Assembly (NCBI RefSeq): GCF_001548095.1
Contig: NZ_AP014815.1
Coordinates: forward strand, 3,285,656-3,349,655
Source: Geminocystis sp. NIES-3708
Lineage (GTDB): Bacteria; Cyanobacteriota; Cyanobacteriia; Cyanobacteriales; Cyanobacteriaceae
Reading direction: 5' to 3'
Length of the DNA stretch: 64,000 nucleotides
In this document: positions 58,191-64,000 of the stretch, piece by piece
Layout: each line of letters opens with the position of its first letter
Numbering within the stretch: position 1 is the stretch's first letter
Position numbers and translations under genes: made by a program
The notes under the pieces: generated by a model
What the model saw: only the letters and a program-made list of their open reading frames with translations
Database searches by the model: none
Told to the model about the DNA's origin: nothing

Positions 58191-60212
58191 TTAAACTTCT
58201 GCTAAAATCTTAGAAGTAACTTTATCAGGTACTTGGTCTAAATGATCATATTGCCAATTGAAGAAACCTACCCCTAAACTTAGCGATCGCAATTCGATAA
58301 TAAAATCTTGCATTTCGGCTTGAGGTAAATAAGCATTTACTTGATCCCAATTTTTCCAATTAGTCATAGAGTCATAACCAAGAATTTGTCCTCGATGAGT
58401 ACTAACTAACTGTAATACTTTAGATGTAAATTCTGAAGGTATAGATATATCAACTTGTAAAACGGGTTCTAATAAAATAGGTTCACATTGAAGCATTCCT
58501 TCGCTCATAGCAATCCGTGCAGCTTGTTTAAAGGCTTGTTCTGAGCTATCTACCGCATGATATGAACCATCAGTAAGGGTGACATCAATGTCCACGACAG
58601 GATAGCCTAAAGGACCTTGTATTAAATATTCTCTGACTCCAGTTTCTACCCCAGGTATGTATTGTTTAGGTACGACACCGCCCACAATAGTTTGATGAAA
58701 TTGAAAGCCTTCTCCACGAGAAAGAGGTTTTATTTCTAAATATACATCACCGAATGCACCATGACCACCGCTTTGATGTTTATACCGCCCATGAATTGTT
58801 GTACTTTTACGGATGGTTTCTTTATAGGGAATTTTGGGATTTTGAGTAACCATCGATAAGTTATACTTATTTCTTAGTCGCTCTAAAGTTACTTGTAAAT
58901 GAATCTCCCCCTGTCCCCACAAAATAACTTCGTGAGTATTCTCATCTTGTTCCCATTTCAAAGAGGGATCTTCTTCTGATATTTTGGCGATCGCACCAGA
59001 AATTTTTACTTCATCTTTACGATTTTCTGCAGTAACAGCTTTGGCATAAACAGGTTGAAAAATTTGAGCTTTAGGAAGAGATTTGATCAATGAAGAAGCA
59101 TCAGTAATAGTGTCTCCTGTTTTAATGCCTTCTAGTCGTCCTAATGCTACTATTTGCCCAGTATTAGCCCAATTTAAAGATTTTTGTTGACTACCCATTA
59201 ATTGATATATACCGCCCACACGCACTCCATTAAGAGTCATACCATCGATTAAATTACCCTGCCAAACTCGTACTAGAGATAATCTTCCTCCTTGGGTGCT
59301 ATAGTAAGTTTTTAAGACTTGAGCGATAACAGTTTCAGAATTAATTGGTTTTAAACCTCGTCTTTCGGCAGTTATATTAGGCTCTGGTGCTTCTTTGACT
59401 AAACTATCTAATAATGGACGCACTCCGTAATCATTTTGAGCAATACCAAAAAATACAGGAACAATTAAATCTGCACTCAAATCTTGTTTTAAATCTTTAA
59501 TAATTTCTTCCTCAGAAGGCTCAATTTCTTCAATTAATTCCTCTAATAAATGGTCATCAAAATCTGCTAAGATTTCTAACATTTCCTGTCTTGCTTTGGT
59601 TTCAACTTCTTTTAATTCATCAGGAAAAGAAACTAAATCCGCTTCGCTATCTGGATGATAATGATAGGCTTGTTCTGTGATTAAATCAATATAACCAATG
59701 ACATCTTGATCTTTTTTGATAGGATATTGTTGAGGTACTAAAGGACGAGTAGAAACATCTTTAATTGCCTTTAAAACATCCATAAAATTATCCTGAGATC
59801 GATCCATTTTATTGATATAAACTAGATGGGGAATTTGCCATTCATCCAAAAAATGAAATAAGGGTGCAAGGGTTAAAACCTTACTCACAGAAGGTTCGCA
59901 AACGATGAGTGCACAACCTGCTGCTACCAAAGCATTATAAGTTTCTTGCATAAATTCCACAGATCCCGGACAATCAAGAAAAGTAAAATTTATATCTTTA
60001 TATTCTGTATAAGCAGAGGACACTTCAACACTCATATTACGGCTTTTTGCCTCTAGACAATTATCTCCAATACTATTGCCATTATTGACATTTCCTTTAC
60101 GATTAATTGCACCTGAAACGAACAATAAACTCTCTAAAAGGGTGGTTTTTCCACTAGAATAAGGACCAACAATCGCAATATTTCTAACAGATATATTTGT
60201 ATTTTCATTCAT
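58191..60212 (-). CDS. Elongation factor G paralogue (EF-G2-like GTPase)
   Basis: 673 residues with all EF-G domains in order: G-domain (P-loop GPYSSGKTTL at 15-24, G3 DCPGSVEF near 78, G4 NKMD near 134), then domain II, III and the IV/V region (GRYKHQSGGHGAFGDVYLEI; GYPVVDIDVTLTDGSYHAVDSSEQAF). The G3 His of EF-G (DTPGHVDF), important for GTP hydrolysis, is Ser here, and the P-loop differs from AHxDAGKTT. This marks the EF-G2/FusA2-like branch, which is poor in translocation and of uncertain function. It is alone between long spacers. Confidence 0.87.
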   Translation of the reverse strand: MNENTNISVRNIAIVGPYSSGKTTLLESLLFVSGAINRKGNVNNGNSIGDNCLEAKSRNMSVEVSSAYTEYKDINFTFLDCPGSVEFMQETYNALVAAGCALIVCEPSVSKVLTLAPLFHFLDEWQIPHLVYINKMDRSQDNFMDVLKAIKDVSTRPLVPQQYPIKKDQDVIGYIDLITEQAYHYHPDSEADLVSFPDELKEVETKARQEMLEILADFDDHLLEELIEEIEPSEEEIIKDLKQDLSADLIVPVFFGIAQNDYGVRPLLDSLVKEAPEPNITAERRGLKPINSETVIAQVLKTYYSTQGGRLSLVRVWQGNLIDGMTLNGVRVGGIYQLMGSQQKSLNWANTGQIVALGRLEGIKTGDTITDASSLIKSLPKAQIFQPVYAKAVTAENRKDEVKISGAIAKISEEDPSLKWEQDENTHEVILWGQGEIHLQVTLERLRNKYNLSMVTQNPKIPYKETIRKSTTIHGRYKHQSGGHGAFGDVYLEIKPLSRGEGFQFHQTIVGGVVPKQYIPGVETGVREYLIQGPLGYPVVDIDVTLTDGSYHAVDSSEQAFKQAARIAMSEGMLQCEPILLEPVLQVDISIPSEFTSKVLQLVSTHRGQILGYDSMTNWKNWDQVNAYLPQAEMQDFIIELRSLSLGVGFFNWQYDHLDQVPDKVTSKILAEV

Positions 60213-60632
60213 AAATTCTGCTCCTAATTTGATTTTTGTTCTCAGATTAATTCATTGACTTTAATCTTGAAATCTTTTGTTAAATATAGTTTTGATGAGA
60301 TCTTCTATATTTTTAGAGTAGCTTATTTCTGACTTTTAGAGGTAGATAATGTTATTTATCTTAAATATTTATCTCTTTGTTAAGTTTTAATTTTAATTAT
60401 GAATTTTCTTTGCTAAATTTTAATTCAAGAAATAAAGAAGAATTACCATTAAAAATCATTTATGGTTTTTGTTTGCCACGTTACATTTACTTTCATCGCT
60501 GTTAGAGATAATAGTAATTAGTCTGTGTTCAATTTAGAAAAATAAGTTTGTCAGAATCTTAAAGCAAAAATTGTCAGAGTAAATTTATTTCAGAATTTAA
60601 GACATCGATGAGTAAATACTTGAGTAAAAAAG
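60213..60632. other. 420-base AT-rich spacer
   Basis: It separates two divergent genes and must contain their promoters. No gene, structured RNA or repeat of the AGTTCGA family was recognised in it. Confidence 0.3.
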
Positions 60633-62330
60633 ATGAAACCATTAATTATTGTCTCTGGGTTAGGCTATACTGGTTACAAAATTTATAATTTATTAAAGCA
60701 ACAAGGTGCAAATGTCGTTGGTATTAATAATCGCCCTATTGCAACTCAAGTTGATGATCAAATCATTGTTGGTGATTTACGTTCTCCCATAGTATTAATA
60801 GAAGCAGGAATAAAACAAGCCTCTACCATCGTTTTAGCCAGTGGTGATGATGCTTTAAATGTAGCTATTTTAACTCAAGCCAGAATTTTAAACTCAAAAA
60901 TTCGTATTGTTAATCGTATTTATAATCATACCCTAGGAGCAAGGTTAGATAAGACTTTAACGGATCATTTTAGCATGAGTGTTCCTTCTTTAGCCGCTCC
61001 TATTTTTGCCTTTGCCGCCTCTGGGAATCAGGCTATTGGACATTTAAAACTATTTGAACAAACATGGGCGTTACATGAAGAAGTTATCACTAAAGAACAT
61101 CCTTGGCATGGATTAAGTTTAGCTCAGTTGTGGGATAACCTTGACCAAATGTTGATTTATTATCTGCCTAAAAATAGCGAAATGGACCTTGTTTCGGCAG
61201 TAGTAAATAATCAAGTATTAGAGTTAGGAGACCATCTAATTTTAGCCAATAAAGCAAAAGTAAAACCAAAACGATCTTTTTTCCTGTTTCGATGGTTAAA
61301 AGTTTTTTTCAATATCAATACCTATAAACAATATGCACAGTCCATAATTATGGTGACATTAACTTTGTTAACCTTAATTTTTCTGGCTACTTTCACTTAT
61401 CTATGTGTGAATTGGGAAATTTCCCCTGTGGATGCTCTTTATTTTAGTGTTGGTATGATTACTGGTGCTGGGGGTAAAGAAGAAGTAGCAGAGTCTGCAC
61501 CTGATGTTATTAAAATTTTCACAGCGATTATGATGATTGTTGGTGCTGGAATTGTAGGTATTTGTTATGCTTTAATCAATGATTTTGTCTTAGGTAGTCG
61601 TTTAAAACAATTTTGGGATGCGGCAAGAGTGCCAACTAAAAACCATTATCTTATCTGTGGTTTAGGTAACGTTGGCATGGAAATTCTCAGAGAATTACAT
61701 CAACAAGGTCATGAAATTGTTGTTATCGAATCTGATCATAATAATCGATTTTTGCGCTCAGTGCGATCGCTAGGTATTCCCGTAATCGTAGAAGATGCCT
61801 CCTTAGCTGACACTTTACAAGCCGCAAACATACAAGGGGCAAACGCAATTGTTGTTTCTACAAGCAATGATATGATTAATGTGGAAATTGCTCTGACAGT
61901 AAAAGCCTTAACACCGAAAATTCCTGTTATTTTAAGAGTACAAGATAATCAATTCGCTGAATCAGTTAAGCAAGTATTTCAATTTGAAAATGTTTTATCT
62001 CCCACAGAGTTAGCAACTTATTCTTTTGCTGCAGCAGCATTAGGAGGCAGAATTTTGGGAAATGGAATGACTGACGATTTATTATGGGTGTCATTAGCTA
62101 CCATGATCACTCCAAATCATCCTTTTTGTGAAAAATTTATTAAAGAGATTGCCACAGAAGCAGATTTTGTTCCTCTTTATATTGCTAGGGGAAGAGAGAA
62201 TATTCATGGATGGAATTTACTCAATGCTCAACTAACTAATAATGATGTTTTATATTTGACCATGCCTGCAACAAAATTAGATCAACTTTGGCGAGTTTCT
62301 AGTTCTTCCCCTTTACTGATTTCTCGTTGA
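60633..62330 (+). CDS. Channel-like membrane protein flanked by two RCK (TrkA-N) domains
   Basis: 565 residues. Residues 1-150 are an NAD-binding RCK-type fold (SGLGYTGYKIYNLL; GVNNRP-like VVGINNRP). A helix at about 235-258, a pore-like re-entrant region near 265-285 and a second helix near 290-312 follow. Residues about 332-560 form a second RCK (NHYLICGLGNVGMEIL, then VIESDHNN). It resembles bacterial K+ channels with RCK domains, but the filter region reads DALYFSVGMITGAGGKEE, without the GYGD signature. So ion transport is likely but selectivity is not clear. Confidence 0.75.
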   Translation: MKPLIIVSGLGYTGYKIYNLLKQQGANVVGINNRPIATQVDDQIIVGDLRSPIVLIEAGIKQASTIVLASGDDALNVAILTQARILNSKIRIVNRIYNHTLGARLDKTLTDHFSMSVPSLAAPIFAFAASGNQAIGHLKLFEQTWALHEEVITKEHPWHGLSLAQLWDNLDQMLIYYLPKNSEMDLVSAVVNNQVLELGDHLILANKAKVKPKRSFFLFRWLKVFFNINTYKQYAQSIIMVTLTLLTLIFLATFTYLCVNWEISPVDALYFSVGMITGAGGKEEVAESAPDVIKIFTAIMMIVGAGIVGICYALINDFVLGSRLKQFWDAARVPTKNHYLICGLGNVGMEILRELHQQGHEIVVIESDHNNRFLRSVRSLGIPVIVEDASLADTLQAANIQGANAIVVSTSNDMINVEIALTVKALTPKIPVILRVQDNQFAESVKQVFQFENVLSPTELATYSFAAAALGGRILGNGMTDDLLWVSLATMITPNHPFCEKFIKEIATEADFVPLYIARGRENIHGWNLLNAQLTNNDVLYLTMPATKLDQLWRVSSSSPLLISR

Positions 62331-62703
62331 GTCGATAGAATTAGGAGTGCTAAAAAAGTTTTTTGATGAGAGTAGTTCAACAATGAATAAGTATTCATGG
62401 AAAATTCATTGTATAGAGGCAATAGGTTTAAACCCTTTGTTATCATTGTTTTGAGAGAAATAAAATCCACAATTAATTTTACTCACTCACTTAATATACA
62501 ATTGACAACCACTTCTGTCTTGATTAAATTGTTGAACTTTGAAAAATGGTAATTTTTTGCTTTTTTCCTTTGAAAGGGGAGGTTTTAAATTTTTAATGAA
62601 AACATTGTTAATTATTAATTATCGATGATCAACACTTTATTTTAAAGGACTTTTTACTTATTCAGTAAACCCTTAATTAACAATTTGTTGATTAAATTAA
62701 CGC
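62331..62703. repeat. Spacer with a GATGAGAGTAG-type repeat
   Basis: GCTAAAAAAGTTTTTTGATGAGAGTAG at 62349-62375 recurs near 20685-20707 in the same orientation and in the opposite orientation near 23375-23406. At 20685 it directly precedes an AGTTCGA element, so it seems to be that family's left flank. No gene is supported in the rest; a 62-codon antisense frame here looks accidental. Confidence 0.45.
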
Positions 62704-63354
62704 TTAAGTGTTTTTTCTTTTATCTTGTTGTTTTTTGAATAAGCCACCAAATCCTAAAGCTAATCCAGTACCTAAAATAGTTAAAGGTTCGGGAACATCA
62801 CGAATCGGCATTTTACCTGTGGTATAGATAGTAAAATGAGATAATCCCGGATTTGGATCGCCATTGCCTTTATAAATACCATCAGTATTCCACGTACCAT
62901 TGAGAAAATTAAAATTATCAAGAACATCCAGACCTAATAAGTATGCACTATAAGAAGGTCCACCTTTCAATACTGCCATTACTCCGCTATATTTATGTGA
63001 GCCATCTCCTCCCAGATCTAAGCTCCAACCCCCTGAAGTACCACCACCAGTGACGGTTAAACCTTTATCAGTGCCATTGTCATCATCAACTTTCGCAAAT
63101 TCAGTCCAGTTATTAAGTCCAAAGATACCATCCAAATTAGAGTTAGAGTCATTTCCACTAAAAGGACCTTCACATAATATAGAAGTAGTTAAGTTAGCTG
63201 TACTACACAATACGGTTGAACTAGAGGAAATAGTTTCTTTTTCCTTTTCCTTACCCTTATCCTTATCTTTCGCTTGAGCTATTTCAGGGTATATGCCAAT
63301 CAAACTTATAAATACAGTTGACATTCCAATGGTTGCTAATAGTTTTTTGTTCAT
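62704..63354 (-). CDS. PEP-CTERM sorting domain protein
   Basis: 216 residues. Signal peptide at 1-28 (MNKKLLATIGMSTVFISLIG... ending AQAK), a Lys/Glu-rich stretch, then a secreted beta-rich body with GGTSGGWSLDLGGDGSHKYSG. At the C-terminus, VPEPLTILGTGLALG followed by a basic tail is the PEP-CTERM signal cut by exosortase. It is likely exported and released into extracellular polysaccharide. No exosortase gene is in the window. Confidence 0.87.
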   Translation of the reverse strand: MNKKLLATIGMSTVFISLIGIYPEIAQAKDKDKGKEKEKETISSSSTVLCSTANLTTSILCEGPFSGNDSNSNLDGIFGLNNWTEFAKVDDDNGTDKGLTVTGGGTSGGWSLDLGGDGSHKYSGVMAVLKGGPSYSAYLLGLDVLDNFNFLNGTWNTDGIYKGNGDPNPGLSHFTIYTTGKMPIRDVPEPLTILGTGLALGFGGLFKKQQDKRKNT

Positions 63355-63558
63355 TTTCCTCTTTTGTCAATACTTAAGTGATTATAGCTAAGTATAAAAT
63401 ATTTTTTTTGAATTGACTACTTATTATTGTTGCTTTACATAATCTTTATATTTAACCAGAAACTTAATCAAAATATATTTACGTTTAGTTGTAAAATCTT
63501 TTCTATTATACTTAAGTAAATAATCTCAAATAAGTATTAACAAGTAAGTAAAAACTCT

Positions 63559-64000
63559 ATGAATAAAGTAAAATTGCTCAATATTTTGATCGATAATCTT
63601 TCTCTGTCTAACCTTCTTGAAGAGTTAACCAAAAATGGAGGATTTATCGTGACTCCTAATGTGGATCATTTAGTAAAACTACAGAAAGATCCTGATTTTC
63701 TTAAGGCTTATAAAATAGCTGATTATGTAGTTTGTGATAGTAAGATTTTGCAATATGTCCTTAAATTGTTAGGAAAACCGATACAAGAAAAAATTTCAGG
63801 TTCAGACTTACTACCAGCTTTTTATCATTACAATCAACACAATGAAGATATTAAAATTTTTCTCCTTGGGGGTGAAGAAGGAGTTGCACAAAAAGCTCAA
63901 CATAACATTAATCAAAAAGTAGCCAGAAAAATTGTGGTTGATGCTTTATCTCCTAGTTTTGGTTTTGAAAATAATCACAGTGAGTGTTTAACTATCATCG
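63559..64000 (+). CDS. WecG/TagA/CpsF family glycosyltransferase (C-terminus beyond window)
   Basis: The frame is open from the ATG at 63559 to the window end (147 residues). It matches the GT26 family: FIVTPNVDHLVKLQKDPDF, then ADYVVCDSKILQYVLKLLGKPIQEKISGSDLLP (the usual DGxG is CDSK here) and IKIFLLGGEEGVAQKA. These enzymes add N-acetylmannosaminuronate or a like sugar to a lipid-linked precursor of surface glycan. Divergent from the PEP-CTERM gene; a link to exopolysaccharide export is plausible. Confidence 0.85.
   Translation, partial: MNKVKLLNILIDNLSLSNLLEELTKNGGFIVTPNVDHLVKLQKDPDFLKAYKIADYVVCDSKILQYVLKLLGKPIQEKISGSDLLPAFYHYNQHNEDIKIFLLGGEEGVAQKAQHNINQKVARKIVVDALSPSFGFENNHSECLTII

Noticed and set aside
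62282-62470. 62-codon minus-strand frame after the channel gene
   Set aside because: Overlaps the end of a conserved gene and a dispersed repeat; no homology recognised.

Overview
The window is chromosomal DNA of a cyanobacterium. It carries psbX and petN, a Ycf66 gene, a Ycf19/YggT gene, a DnaK3-type chaperone and several protein families found mainly in cyanobacteria (DUF3318, DUF2499, a Sll1377-like glucolipid synthase). It also has about sixteen copies of the octamer GCGATCGC (HIP1), far more than such AT-rich DNA would contain by chance. Low GC and gene content fit an AT-rich unicellular lineage such as Geminocystis or Cyanobacterium; this placement is inferred, as no 16S gene is present. 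No tRNA, rRNA, CRISPR array or intact transposase gene was seen.

Layout. 1-2.7 kb: ycf66 (cut by the window edge), psbX, yggT/ycf19, folB, a small unknown gene and a DUF3318 gene. 2.8-7.9 kb: glucokinase, an orphan DNA-phosphorothioation-associated methyltransferase, cdsA and an L-2-hydroxyglutarate oxidase. 7.9-8.3 kb: a compact non-coding element that looks like a HEARO/omega-RNA (the guide-RNA scaffold of IscB elements) with no nuclease gene. 8.4-17.6 kb: Ppx/GppA, then a two-partner secretion pair in which the secreted protein ends in a CHAT (caspase-like) protease domain. 17.6-27.4 kb: WD40 protein, mgtE, dnaK3, a VOC protein, a membrane protein of foreign-looking base composition, an efflux adaptor, and two tiny membrane genes (petN and a neighbour). 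27.6-38.7 kb: DUF362, a MITE, an ArgRS-like protein without a catalytic core, SelO, a P-type ATPase, two lipoproteins and a QEGLA-type peptidase. 38.8-44.6 kb: a TPR-CHAT protein and the ArsJ/GAPDH arsenate-efflux pair. 45-53.6 kb: glycosyltransferase, DUF39 sulfur-transfer enzyme, DUF2499, glucolipid synthase, D-Ala-D-Ala dipeptidase, GGCT-like protein, haem catalase and trpB. 53.8-58 kb: a three-gene nuclease cluster (Uma2 family, RNase D-like, DEDDh-exonuclease/ATPase fusion). 58.2-64 kb: an EF-G paralogue, a double-RCK channel-like protein, a PEP-CTERM protein and the start of a WecG/TagA glycosyltransferase.

Most of the window is ordinary housekeeping DNA in short transcription units, separated by AT-rich spacers that hold a family of dispersed palindromic repeats. 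The parts most worth a second look are the orphan HEARO-like element, the nuclease/ATPase cluster at 53.8-58 kb, the secreted CHAT-protease two-partner system, the core-less ArgRS paralogue and the duplicated-domain Dnd-type methyltransferase.
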